Of a stretch of 64,000 bases of DNA, positions 16,580 through 25,394 are shown piece after piece. Source of the DNA: Streptomyces niveus (lineage in GTDB: Bacteria; Actinomycetota; Actinomycetes; Streptomycetales; Streptomycetaceae); assembly GCF_002009175.1 (NCBI RefSeq), contig NZ_CP018047.1:1240001-1304000 (forward strand), written 5' to 3'. Under the pieces are notes generated by a model. It was given only the letters and a program-made list of their open reading frames with translations, searched no databases and had not been told where the DNA came from. Made by a program: the position numbers and the translations under genes. Each line of letters starts with the position of its first letter. Position 1 is the stretch's first letter.

Positions 16580-18706
16580 TCAGGCTCCCTCGGGGCTCGG
16601 CTCCGTCTCCTCCTGCGGCACGGCCCCCGTGGCCGGTGTCAGACCGAGGGGGACCTGCGGTCCCAGACCGTCGTACAGCCAGCGCTTCAGCACCGTGTGC
16701 ACCTGTTCCGCGCCCACCAGTTCGCCGCCGCCGGGCACGGGCGGGGGCAGGGTCAGGGGCGACAGCAGGAAAGCGTTCGACTGCTCGCCGCCGAGTCCTC
16801 CGTGGGAGCCGATCTGCTCCTCGAACGCGTGCACCCGGCCGGTCGCCGGGTCGTACATGGAGTTGACCATGATGTCCGCGACATGCGGGAAGGTGTCGGT
16901 ACGCCGGACCGCGTCGGCGGCGCCCGGCCCCATCGTGGCCAGCAGCCCCGTGTCGTCCAGCTTGGCGACCGGGATCTCCGCCCCGGCGGGGCCGAGCACC
17001 ACGGAGCCGCCGGCCTCGCTCCGTACGAGGAGGAAACCGATGCCCGGATGGTTGGCGAGGGTCCGCAGCAGCGCGGGGTGACGTTCGTCGATCTGTTCAC
17101 GGCTCATCCGCTCCGGGACGTCGGGGAAGGAGATCAGCCCCAGGTTCCCGGAGGCGAGCACGATCGGGTCGGAGCCCCGCGCCGACCGCTTCTCGTCGCC
17201 CTCCTCGCTCTCGTCGACGGGCCGGTGGAGCGCTGTCCGTACGGCGTCACGGGCGGCGTCGCGCGCCTCGGCGCCGCTCTTGGTGCGCACCGCGCGGCGC
17301 GGTACGGGCAGTCCGCAGCCGGCCCGTACGAGATCCCGGAGCGTGAGCCCGTACCCGCCCAGGAAGGTCTCGCCGGGGCTCTGGCCGTGGTCGGAGAGGA
17401 GCACGAGCCGGTACGAGCGCGGCGCGTGGTCGGCGACCTTGGCCAGCAGGGCGATCGAGCGGTCCAGCCGCTCCAGGACGCGGGTGGCGTCGCGGCTGTG
17501 CGGTCCCGAGTGGTGGGCGACCTCGTCGTACGCGACGAGGTCGGCGTAGACGGCGGCGCGGCCGGCCAGCATGTCCCCTATCACCGCGGCGACCACGACG
17601 TCCCGTTCGACGACGGTCGCGAAGGCCCGGATGAACGGGTAGAGCCCGCCCCGTCCCACCCTCGGCCGGTCGCCGCGGATCCGCGCGCGGGTCGACTGGC
17701 CTATCTCGCGGCAGACCTCGGCGACGAAGGAGACGGCCGTACGGACGGCGTTGGCCGGGTCGGTGAAGTACGCGAAGTAGCCGGCCCGTGAGCGGGTGGC
17801 CCTGCCGCGCCGCGCTGCCATCGACAGGACGAGCGCGAGCTGGTCGGCGCCGCCGCTGAAGAGGTTGCCGCGGCTGGCGCCGTCGAGGGTCAGGAGCCCG
17901 GCGTCGCGGGTGTGTTCGATGGCCCGGCGCTGGAGTTCGGCGGCGCTCGCGGGCCGGTTGCTGACCATGATCCGCCCGCTCTCCTTCTCGTACCAGCGGA
18001 AGGCGGGGACATCGTGGTTGCTGCCGTGGAGGATGCCGAGCTGGCTGGCGCCGGTCTGGCTGGACCAGTCGGTGCGCCAGGGGGTGAGCCGGTGGGTGGG
18101 GCGCTCGCCGAGCCAGCCCGCGACGGTGGGCATGTGGCCGTCGGCGACGGCGTCGAGCAGCACCTGGTGTCCGACGCCGTCGAGTTGGAGGAAGAGCGTG
18201 CCGGGCGACGCCGTGTAGCCGCGGCGGGCGCTGTCCTCGCCGCTGCGGCGCCGGCGGCGTTCGGCGAGGCGCGAGAGCCTGCGGCGGTAGGCGTTGTCGT
18301 CGCGTACGGCGAGGGCGGTGGAGGTGGCCGACGCGACGGCGGACATGACGGCGGCGACCACGATCGCGTTCTCGGGGTTGGCGGCGCCCCCGCCGTCGGG
18401 GGTGGATTTGAGCGCGACCAGCAGCAGGGAGCCGTTGAGGAAGAAGACCAGCAGGCCGAGCACGAGGGCGGGGACGAGCAGCAGGGCGCGGACCAGGAAG
18501 GGCCAGACGAGCGCGCTGAGGAGACCGAAGGCGCCCGCTCCCCAGGCGGCTGTGAGCGCGGTCCTGGTGAGGCTGTCGTCGGCGCCCTGGAGCTGGAAGT
18601 CGGGCAGGATGCCGGCGAGCACCAGCATGGTCAGGGTGGAGACCGCCCATACGACGATCACCCGCACCAGGGCCCTGCCGGCCGTCCGCCATCGCCCCTT
18701 GAACAC
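16580..18706 (-). CDS. Membrane-anchored alkaline-phosphatase-fold phosphodiesterase
   Basis: A 708-residue fusion. Residues 1-135 are four membrane helices of the actinobacterial four-TM 'phage holin' type (LLVPALVLGLLVFFLNGSLLLVALKS). After an Arg-rich linker comes a type I phosphodiesterase/nucleotide pyrophosphatase domain: TLFLQLDGVGH with the first metal Asp, LTPWRTDWSSQTGASQLGI with a probable nucleophile Thr/Ser, YADLVAYDEVAHHSGPHS, LVLLSDHGQS with the metal Asp-His, and a late SHGGLGGEQ. The catalytic domain would face one side of the membrane. The substrate is unknown; phospholipid-linked or nucleotide esters are possible. GTG start. Confidence 0.85.
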   Translation of the reverse strand: MFKGRWRTAGRALVRVIVVWAVSTLTMLVLAGILPDFQLQGADDSLTRTALTAAWGAGAFGLLSALVWPFLVRALLLVPALVLGLLVFFLNGSLLLVALKSTPDGGGAANPENAIVVAAVMSAVASATSTALAVRDDNAYRRRLSRLAERRRRRSGEDSARRGYTASPGTLFLQLDGVGHQVLLDAVADGHMPTVAGWLGERPTHRLTPWRTDWSSQTGASQLGILHGSNHDVPAFRWYEKESGRIMVSNRPASAAELQRRAIEHTRDAGLLTLDGASRGNLFSGGADQLALVLSMAARRGRATRSRAGYFAYFTDPANAVRTAVSFVAEVCREIGQSTRARIRGDRPRVGRGGLYPFIRAFATVVERDVVVAAVIGDMLAGRAAVYADLVAYDEVAHHSGPHSRDATRVLERLDRSIALLAKVADHAPRSYRLVLLSDHGQSPGETFLGGYGLTLRDLVRAGCGLPVPRRAVRTKSGAEARDAARDAVRTALHRPVDESEEGDEKRSARGSDPIVLASGNLGLISFPDVPERMSREQIDERHPALLRTLANHPGIGFLLVRSEAGGSVVLGPAGAEIPVAKLDDTGLLATMGPGAADAVRRTDTFPHVADIMVNSMYDPATGRVHAFEEQIGSHGGLGGEQSNAFLLSPLTLPPPVPGGGELVGAEQVHTVLKRWLYDGLGPQVPLGLTPATGAVPQEETEPSPEGA

Positions 18707-18845
18707 CGCGTCTTCACCTCACGTCCAGGGCCCGCACACGTCCACGGGCTCGCTCCACAGCCTGACACAGCGCGCGGCGGGGCCGGTCTTCTTCAGGAGG
18801 CGGAGGCCGACGAGGGGCGTGGCACCGAGTGGCGGGCGGGCGCCT

Positions 18846-19250
18846 TCAGCAGCCGTCGTACCCGGCGGTGGGCATGGAGAGTCTGCGGTGGACCCTGGCC
18901 TTGGACGTGGCGTCGTAAAGAGGTTCGTCCGTTCCCACGGTCTCCACGGGGACGCCGCGGCGCTCGCACTCGGCGTAGAAGGCCGGGACGGAGGCCAACG
19001 CCCGGTCGAGCACCCGCTCGTTGGGGACGACGAACGCGTCGACCAGACCGGCCTCGACGTCGACCCAGAGCCCGTAGTGGTCGGGGCGCATCCTGTAGAG
19101 GAGCAACTGCCGTGTGACGACGTACCCCTTGTCGGCGGCCCAGCGGGCGCACATCGCCTGCTGGCCGCGGATGTCCACCAGGAACGGCTCGCGGTCGAGT
19201 TCTTCGAGCGGGGTGAGGCTGGCTATCGCCGCCACTCGTAAATCGCCCAT
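18846..19250 (-). CDS. Resolvase-N-like protein without catalytic serine
   Basis: A 134-residue protein of unknown function. Its middle resembles the N-terminal fold of serine recombinases: DIRGQQAMCARWAADKGYVV, then VEAGLVDAFVVPNERVLDRALASVPAFYAECERRGVPVETV. The conserved Tyr/Arg...Ser of an active recombinase is absent at the N-terminus (IASLTPLEELDREPF), and there is no DNA-binding C-terminal domain, so it is not an active recombinase. It stands alone, 139 bp downstream of the phosphodiesterase gene. Confidence 0.6.
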   Translation of the reverse strand: MGDLRVAAIASLTPLEELDREPFLVDIRGQQAMCARWAADKGYVVTRQLLLYRMRPDHYGLWVDVEAGLVDAFVVPNERVLDRALASVPAFYAECERRGVPVETVGTDEPLYDATSKARVHRRLSMPTAGYDGC

Positions 19251-19549
19251 GTTTCCGGCCCCCCGCTCAGCTGCACCCGACCGCTCCCCCGAAGCCGCCC
19301 CCTGTCCCCCGGTGTTCGACGACCCTACTCGTATCGGGCCTGCTTAAGGAGGCGCGTACCGGGCACGGGTGGGCGCATGGATGTGCCATGGGCGCACGCC
19401 CTCGGGCGCGCGGGGTCAGGCGGGCAGGTCAGGGGCGCGGGGTCGGGGGTCGCGAGCCGTCTCCTGCCGTACGACGCCCGTATGACGCCCGTCCGCCGTG
19501 CGTCCGCCGTACGCTGAAGACCTGATACGGACGGAGCTGAGGTCCCGCT

Positions 19550-20341
19550 TTGGGAAATGTCATCACCTGGTGGGGTCATGCCACGTGCACCGTCGAGGAC
19601 TCAGGCGTCCGGGTGCTGACCGACCCCCTCTTCGCACGCCGACTGGCGCATCTGCGCCGCCGGCGCGGTGACGTGCCACCGCCGGAGGCCGCCGTGGCCG
19701 ACGCCGTGCTGGTCTCGCATCTGCACTCCGACCATCTGCATCTGCCGTCGCTGGCGAAGCTCGCGCCGGGCACCCGGCTGATCGTGCCGCACGGCGCGCT
19801 GCGGGCGGTTCCCGGACTGCGGCGGCTGGACGCCGTCAGACGCACGGACGGTCTGCGGATCACCGAGGTCGGGGCGGGTGACGAGGTGGAGATCGGGCCG
19901 CTGTGGGTACGGGCGGTGCCCGCGTACCACGACGGGCGGCGGCTGCCGGTGGGGCCGCAGCGCTCCCCCGCGCTCGGCTATGTGATCACCGGTGAGCGCC
20001 GCACGTACTTCGCGGGCGACACCGGGCTCTTCGACGAGATGGCGGACGTCGTGGGGGCGGTCGATGTGGCGTTGCTGCCGGTGGGCGGCTGGGGGCCGCA
20101 TCTGGGCCACGGGCATCTGAACGCCGACCGGGCGGCCGAGGCGCTGACCCGCCTCGCCCCCGGCGCGGCGGTGCCGGTGCACTACGGCACGTTCTGGCCG
20201 ATCGGCCTCGACGGGGTCAGACCGCACGAATTCCATTCGCCGGGCGACGAGTTCGTCCGCCTCGCGGCCCGGCGCGCGCCCGGAGTCGCCGTGCACCGGC
20301 TTCAGCACGGCGAGAGTGTGCGGCCGGGAGCCACCCTGTGA
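19550..20341 (+). CDS. MBL-fold metallo-hydrolase (UlaG-like)
   Basis: A 263-residue metallo-beta-lactamase superfamily hydrolase. Metal ligands are visible in WWGHATCTVE, SHLHSDHLHL (HxHxDH), YFAGDTGLFD and PVHYGTFW. The layout is that of the UlaG/NAPE-PLD-like group of phosphodiesterases or lactonases; the substrate is unknown. The start is TTG at 19550; no better codon gives the full N-terminal strand VITWWGHA. It overlaps the DedA gene by four bases (GTGA), so they are co-translated. Confidence 0.9.
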   Translation: MGNVITWWGHATCTVEDSGVRVLTDPLFARRLAHLRRRRGDVPPPEAAVADAVLVSHLHSDHLHLPSLAKLAPGTRLIVPHGALRAVPGLRRLDAVRRTDGLRITEVGAGDEVEIGPLWVRAVPAYHDGRRLPVGPQRSPALGYVITGERRTYFAGDTGLFDEMADVVGAVDVALLPVGGWGPHLGHGHLNADRAAEALTRLAPGAAVPVHYGTFWPIGLDGVRPHEFHSPGDEFVRLAARRAPGVAVHRLQHGESVRPGATL

Positions 20342-21042
20342 TCGACCAGCTCATGAGCCAGTTGCCGTCGGAGTCGGCGCAGCAGGCGGTCACCTATCCG
20401 TCGCTGTTCCTGCTGGTGGCGCTGGGCGCCCTGGTGCCGGTGGTACCGACGGGTGCCGTGGTGAGTTCGGCGGCCGTGGTCGCCTTCCACCAGACGGCGC
20501 CGCTCGCGCTGCTCTACATATTCGTCGTCGCCTCGTTCGCGGCGTTCCTCGGGGACATCGCGCTCTACTGGCTGGGCCGGCGCGGGGTCAACTCGAAGAA
20601 CGGCTCGCGGTGGCTGGCGGCGCTCGAACAGCGGGTCGCGGACGACACGCTCGAAGAGGCGCAGCGCAAGCTGCGGGAGCACGGCGTGACGGTGCTGGTG
20701 CTGTCGCGGCTGGTGCCTGCGGGTCGGATACCGGTGATGCTGGCGTGTCTGCTCAGCCGTTGGCCGACGACGCGCTTCATCAAGGGCGCGCTGCCGGCGT
20801 GCCTGGCGTGGGCGGCGACGTACCAACTGATCGGAATCCTCGGCGGATCGCTCTTCACGGAGCCGTGGGAGGGCGTGCTCGCGGCGGTGGCCCTGACGGT
20901 GCTGATCAGCGGCGGACCCGCGCTGTGGCGAAGGCTGCGGGGTCGCGGCAAGGGCAAGCCGGACGGGAAGGGCGGCCCGACACCGACGGCCGGCCACACG
21001 GCGGCCGACGGTCCGACGGAACCGGACGGCCATCAGGCGTGA
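20338..21042 (+). CDS. DedA family membrane protein
   Basis: A 234-residue inner-membrane protein of the DedA/SNARE-associated family; some members carry undecaprenyl phosphate or other lipids across the membrane. Signatures are the GALVPVVPTGAVVSSAAVVA re-entrant segment, FLGDIALYWLGRRG and the LSRLVPAGRIPVMLACLLSRWP loop with its conserved Arg. The C-terminal 40 residues are a hydrophilic Lys/Gly/Pro tail. It is coupled to the MBL hydrolase gene, suggesting a shared envelope or lipid task (inference). Confidence 0.88.
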   Translation: MIDQLMSQLPSESAQQAVTYPSLFLLVALGALVPVVPTGAVVSSAAVVAFHQTAPLALLYIFVVASFAAFLGDIALYWLGRRGVNSKNGSRWLAALEQRVADDTLEEAQRKLREHGVTVLVLSRLVPAGRIPVMLACLLSRWPTTRFIKGALPACLAWAATYQLIGILGGSLFTEPWEGVLAAVALTVLISGGPALWRRLRGRGKGKPDGKGGPTPTAGHTAADGPTEPDGHQA

Positions 21043-21095
21043 GGGTTGCGGGCTGCGCCGGGTTCCTGCATCGAGGCTCGTGGGCTTGGCGCCGA

Positions 21096-22343
21096 CTACC
21101 GTCGCGGGAACTCGCGGGCCTCCGTCAGAACCGTCGTCAGGGTGTTGAGCGCTTCGGCGACATGGGGCAGCTCCAGGGGGTTCGCCGCGGTGAGGGACTC
21201 CGTCCGGTCCTCCGCGGTCGGGCCGAGCAGGGGGCCGGTGGCGAGGCGGACCCGCAGGGCGCCCAGTTCGTCGCCGAAGCGGTGGCCGCCGGGGATCTGG
21301 ATGCCCAGCCGTTCGCTCAGGAACTCTTCGAGTTCCATGGAGTCGCCCACCCCGCGTGCGGCGAGAGAACGGCGCGCGGGTCCGAGGTCCGCGTAGAGGT
21401 GGCGGCCCGCCGCCGGGGGTCTGGTCAGCGCCCCGGCGGTGAGTACGGCGTGGTGTACGGCGCCGGCCACGCGCGCGTGCAGCGCCGTCGCGGCGGCGAC
21501 CCGCTCGGTCACGGCCGGCGGCTCGTCCAGCGCGTGGGCGGCAGCGGCGGCGACCGGCCCCGCGACGAGCGCGCCCAGCGCGGTGAGGCGGTCCAGCGTC
21601 CTGGCCCGGCGCAGTGCGCCGCCGGACGTGGCGGGGAAGCGCGCGACGGCGGCGGGCCACGACGCCGGGGTGAACGCGCCCGCCAGGTCGAAGAAGACCG
21701 TGACGTCGTCGGGCCACATCTCGGCCGGGCTGAGCGGCACCGTCTCGCGCGGCCGGTGCAGGGTGTCGCGCCACGTCTCGTCGCTGATGATGTGCAGGCC
21801 CTCGCCCACCGCGGCCTCGCACGCCTCCCTGAGGAGTTCGGGCGGGGCGACGGTGCCGGTCGGGTCGTCGGCGATCGAGAGCAGCAGCAGCCGTGGTGTG
21901 CCGCCCTCGGCCCGTACGCGGCGCACCGTCTCCAGGAGGGCGTACGGATCGGGTACGCCGCCGCACTCGGCGGGCGTCGGCACCTGGAAGACGGGCCTGC
22001 CCAGGAGTCTGGCCTGCGGCGCCCAGGAGGCGGGGTGCGGGCGGGGCATCAGGACGTCGCCGCCATGCGCGGCGAGCAGCGCGAGGAGCAGCGGCTGCGG
22101 GCCGGCCGCGACCGCGGCCTCCTGGGGATGCGTGGGCAGGCCGCGTCTGGACCAGTAGCCGCAGGCCGCCTCGCGCAGCACGGGGCCGCCGCCGGGCGGC
22201 TCGGGAGACGTCCGGCCCGCCGCGTCCGCGAGTACGGCGACGAGTTCGGGCAGCGCGGGCAGGCCGACGTCCGGGGCCAGGGGCCCGTACCGTACGGGCC
22301 CGCGCCCCTCGTGAACCGGCCCAGGAGTTCCCGCCGTCCCCAT
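21096..22343 (-). CDS. Aminotransferase class I/II-fold protein lacking the PLP lysine
   Basis: A 415-residue protein with the type I PLP-fold order: VAAGPQPLLLALLAAHGGDVLMPRP, DDPTGTVAPPELL in place of the usual NPTG, and HIISDETWRDTLH in place of the usual SDEVY. Where the Schiff-base lysine normally stands (SxSK) the sequence reads VFFDLAGAFTPASWPAAVARFP, with no lysine. The conserved C-terminal Arg region VRLATGP remains. It is probably not an active transaminase. The ATG is preceded by GGAGGAG. Convergent with the DedA gene; no GntR domain is attached. Confidence 0.78.
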   Translation of the reverse strand: MGTAGTPGPVHEGRGPVRYGPLAPDVGLPALPELVAVLADAAGRTSPEPPGGGPVLREAACGYWSRRGLPTHPQEAAVAAGPQPLLLALLAAHGGDVLMPRPHPASWAPQARLLGRPVFQVPTPAECGGVPDPYALLETVRRVRAEGGTPRLLLLSIADDPTGTVAPPELLREACEAAVGEGLHIISDETWRDTLHRPRETVPLSPAEMWPDDVTVFFDLAGAFTPASWPAAVARFPATSGGALRRARTLDRLTALGALVAGPVAAAAAHALDEPPAVTERVAAATALHARVAGAVHHAVLTAGALTRPPAAGRHLYADLGPARRSLAARGVGDSMELEEFLSERLGIQIPGGHRFGDELGALRVRLATGPLLGPTAEDRTESLTAANPLELPHVAEALNTLTTVLTEAREFPRR

Positions 22344-22408
22344 GCCCGTCTCCTCCCGCGCTCACCGGCCGTGAACACGCCGTGTACCGGCCGTCCGCCC
22401 CGCTGCCC

Positions 22409-22996
22409 TCAGCCGGCGGACGGGCCGGATTCACGGCCCAGCATCGCCAGCAGACGGGTCTGCGCGTCGGCGCCCGGCGGTGGCTCCAGCGGGGCGTCGA
22501 ACAGACCGCTGCCCGAGAGGCTGCCCGCGTACGGCTCGACCTCCTTCAGCGCGAAGTCCACCAGCGGTTTCGGCAGCCGCTCGTTCACACCGATCCCGCG
22601 CGACAGGTCCCAGGTGTGGACCACGGCGTCGAGCACCATCTGCGAGCAGTAGGCGGCGACCGGGGTCACGCCGTACGAGAGCCGAACCGTGCGGTCCAGC
22701 GCGCCCCGCTCGGCGAACGCGGCGCGCGCCGCCGCCGCGGCGCGGTCCCAGGTGGCGACCGGGTCGTCGCCCAGTACGTCGCCGTCGAAGGCGTCGCCCA
22801 CCTCGGCCATGGTCCGGCCCTCGCTCACCAGCGGGGGCACCCAGAGCTGCTCGGACGTCAGATGGTTGACCAGGTCGCGTACGGACCATTCGGCGCAGGG
22901 CGTTCCCGCCCTCCACTGGTCCGCGCCGACGGCGTGCACCCGGTCCGTGAAGAGGTCGAGCGCCTCGCCGTGCCGGTCCAGCAGTGGATCGTCCAT
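22409..22996 (-). CDS. TIGR03086-type DinB-like metal-binding protein
   Basis: A 195-residue helical protein of the mycothiol-dependent maleylpyruvate isomerase/DinB superfamily (TIGR03086 type). Key segments are AGTPCAEWSVRDLVNHL with the first metal His, and VLDAVVHTWDLSRGIGV with the second. Such proteins are thought to act with mycothiol, but this branch is uncharacterised. I chose ATG 22996; the longer frame to 23161 runs into a low-complexity region that overlaps the divergent lipid kinase gene. Confidence 0.82.
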   Translation of the reverse strand: MDDPLLDRHGEALDLFTDRVHAVGADQWRAGTPCAEWSVRDLVNHLTSEQLWVPPLVSEGRTMAEVGDAFDGDVLGDDPVATWDRAAAAARAAFAERGALDRTVRLSYGVTPVAAYCSQMVLDAVVHTWDLSRGIGVNERLPKPLVDFALKEVEPYAGSLSGSGLFDAPLEPPPGADAQTRLLAMLGRESGPSAG

Positions 22997-23150
22997 GTCT
23001 CCCACTCTCCCCGGCCGCCCGGCCGGACGCGAGTCCGGCCGAACACACGCCCGGACAGACAGCCGGACAAACACGCGGACAGACACGCGACCGGACGCGG
23101 CCGGCCCAGGTCGCTGCGTGGCGCCACCTCGTACGGGGTACTCGCGTTCC

Positions 23151-24653
23151 ATGTCTGACATCTACGCGGGACGCACCCCGGCCGATCCCGGCACCCGGAG
23201 CCGGATCGCCGCCCTGCTCACCGGCTGGGACCAGCGGGTCTTCAGCTCGGCGGCGGACCGGCACTGGCCGGGCGCCGGCCCTGTGCTGCCCCGGCTCAGC
23301 CGCTCGGCGAACCACGGTCTCCTCTGGTTCGGCGCCGCCGCCGGGATCGCTCTCGTCGGACGCGGTCAGCGCTCCCGCCGCGCCGCTCTGCGCGGCGTGG
23401 CCTCGCTGGCCGTCGCGTCGGCCGCCATCAACACCGTCGGCAAGCGGTCGGTACGCCGCCGCCGGCCCGTCCTGGACGCCGTACCGGTGATAAGGCAGCT
23501 GAAGCGGCAGCCGATCACCACCTCCTTCCCGTCCGGGCACGCGGCTTCGGCCGCCGCCTTCGCCACGGGGGTCGCCCTGGAGTCGAAGGGCTGGGGCGCG
23601 GTGGTGGCGCCGATCGCGTTCTCCGTCGCGGCGTCCCGCGTCTACACCGGCGTGCACTACCCGAGCGACGTACTGGTGGGCGCCGCGCTCGGGGTGGGGG
23701 CGGCGTACGCGGTACGGGGCATCGTGCCGACCCGCTCGCAGCTGCCCTCGCCGGGGCGGCCGCACGCGCAGGCGCCGGTCCTGCCCGCCGGCGAGGACAT
23801 GGTGATCGTCGTCAACCGCGCGTCGGGCTCGTCGGACGCGGCCGGCGTGCTGCACGACGCGCTGCCGCTCGCGGAGTTCGTGGAGTGCGATCCCGAGCAG
23901 GTGAACACGGAGCTGGAGAAGGCGGCGGAGCGGTGCCGCGCGCTGGGCATCGTCGGCGGTGACGGCACCGTCAACCGGGCCGCGGTGGTCGCCGCCCGGC
24001 ACGGCCTGCCGCTGGCGGTGTTCCCCGGCGGCACGCTGAACCACTTCGCGTACGACCTCGGGATCGAGGACTTCCACGACACGTGCCGCGCGATCGCGGA
24101 GGGTGACGCGGTCCGCGTGGACCTCGGGCGGTTCACGGGTCCCGACGGGGTCAGCGGGCACTTCCTCAACACCTTCAGCCTGGGTGTGTATCCGGAGCTG
24201 GTGCGTGTACGGGAGCACTGGGGGCCGCGGATCGGCGGCTGGCCCGCCGGGGTGCTCGCGGCGGCGAAGGTGCTGCGCGGCCAGCATCAGCTGGAGGCGG
24301 AGTTCGAGGGCCGGCAGCGGTCCCTGTGGATGCTGTTCGCCGGGAACGGCATCTACCAGCGCTTCGGGTTCACACCCGGCCACCGGCTCGACCTGGCGGA
24401 CGGGCTGCTGGACGTCCGGGTCGTGCACGGCGGCAGCTTCCCGAGTCTGCGGCTGCTGGCCGCTGCGGCGGCAGGTCCGCTGAGCCGGTCGCCGGTGCAC
24501 GCGGCGGAGCGGATGCGGCGGGTGCGGATCAAGGGCATCGCGCCCGGTACGCCGCTGGCCTTCGACGGCGAAGTCGCCGAGTCACCGGCCGAGTTGACGA
24601 TCGACAAGGCGAACGAGGGGCTGACGGTCTACCGCCCGCGCGCCTTCCAGTGA
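23151..24653 (+). CDS. PAP2 phosphatase - diacylglycerol kinase fusion
   Basis: A 500-residue bifunctional lipid enzyme. Residues 1-190 are a membrane PAP2 phosphatase with all three motifs: KRSVRRRRP, FPSGHAASA and SRVYTGVHYPSD. Residues 215-500 are a DagK/sphingosine-kinase catalytic domain with VVNRASG, IVGGDGTVNRA and FPGGTLNHFA, and the late LAFDGEVAE. It would dephosphorylate one lipid phosphate and phosphorylate another, perhaps interconverting phosphatidate and diacylglycerol or undecaprenyl species. The fusion is known in actinomycetes. It is divergent from the TIGR03086 gene. Confidence 0.9.
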   Translation: MSDIYAGRTPADPGTRSRIAALLTGWDQRVFSSAADRHWPGAGPVLPRLSRSANHGLLWFGAAAGIALVGRGQRSRRAALRGVASLAVASAAINTVGKRSVRRRRPVLDAVPVIRQLKRQPITTSFPSGHAASAAAFATGVALESKGWGAVVAPIAFSVAASRVYTGVHYPSDVLVGAALGVGAAYAVRGIVPTRSQLPSPGRPHAQAPVLPAGEDMVIVVNRASGSSDAAGVLHDALPLAEFVECDPEQVNTELEKAAERCRALGIVGGDGTVNRAAVVAARHGLPLAVFPGGTLNHFAYDLGIEDFHDTCRAIAEGDAVRVDLGRFTGPDGVSGHFLNTFSLGVYPELVRVREHWGPRIGGWPAGVLAAAKVLRGQHQLEAEFEGRQRSLWMLFAGNGIYQRFGFTPGHRLDLADGLLDVRVVHGGSFPSLRLLAAAAAGPLSRSPVHAAERMRRVRIKGIAPGTPLAFDGEVAESPAELTIDKANEGLTVYRPRAFQ

Positions 24654-24725
24654 GCCTCGATGGTGTCCTGACGGCGAACAGAAATCAGTGGCGTGGCCCG
24701 GGGCCCTCGGCCGAGGATCCCGGAC

Positions 24726-25283
24726 ATGGACCCCGAGACCCCGCCCTTTCTCCGGACCCCCCGGCTGCGGCTGCGCGACTGCGTCGAGGCCGACCTCGAC
24801 CGTCTCCTCGCGCTGGACAACGACCCCGGCGTGAAGCGCTTCATCGACGGCGGCGTGCCCGCCGCGCCCGAGACGTTCCGGGCCGAGGCCCTGCCCCGGC
24901 TCCTCGGGCGCGGCTTCTGGGCGGCAGAGGAGCGGTCGTCCGGCGAGTGGCTCGGCTGGTTCGAGCTGCGCCCGCTGAACGACGCCGGCTGGGAGGTGGT
25001 GGAGCTGGGCTACCGGCTGCACCGCGCGGTGTGGGGCCGGGGGTACGCGACGGAGGGGGCTCGCGCGCTCGTACACAAGGCGTTCACCGAACTGGGCACG
25101 GAGCGGGTCACGGCGAACACGATGACGGTCAACACCGGTTCCCGGCGGGTGCTGGACAAGGCCGGGCTGACGTATCTCCGTACGTACTTCGAGGAGTGGC
25201 CGGAGGTCATCGAGGGCTCGGAGCAGGGGGACGTGGAGTACGCGCTCACGCGTGAGGAGTGGCGGCGCACGGTCGGCGAGTGA
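24726..25283 (+). CDS. GNAT acetyltransferase (RimJ/RimL-like)
   Basis: A 185-residue N-acetyltransferase. The start of the fold is TPRLRLRDCVEADLDRLLALDND; the acetyl-CoA loop is GYRLHRAVWGRGYATEGARAL, and NTGSRRVLDKAGL is the typical RimJ/RimL C-terminal motif. ATG at 24726 was chosen so that the protein starts MDPETPPFLRTPRL; a GTG eleven codons upstream is open. The substrate is unknown. It follows the lipid kinase by 72 bp on the same strand. Confidence 0.88.
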   Translation: MDPETPPFLRTPRLRLRDCVEADLDRLLALDNDPGVKRFIDGGVPAAPETFRAEALPRLLGRGFWAAEERSSGEWLGWFELRPLNDAGWEVVELGYRLHRAVWGRGYATEGARALVHKAFTELGTERVTANTMTVNTGSRRVLDKAGLTYLRTYFEEWPEVIEGSEQGDVEYALTREEWRRTVGE

Positions 25284-25394
25284 GCCCGCCCCGTCGCCCC
25301 CGTCGACCGTGCGACCACATCGCGAGACATGGGTCTCATATTCCGACATCGCGGCGTACCGTGACGGGACCACTTCACGACAGGGAGCCCGGTC

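Noticed and set aside
19378..19518. Short + strand frame of about 46 codons before the MBL gene
   Set aside because: The nearest AAGGAGG is over 20 bases from its ATG and the sequence has no recognisable feature.
22997..23150. CGGACA-rich imperfect repeats between the TIGR03086 and PAP2-kinase genes
   Set aside because: Copies are short and irregular; it looks like low-complexity GC drift in a divergent promoter region.
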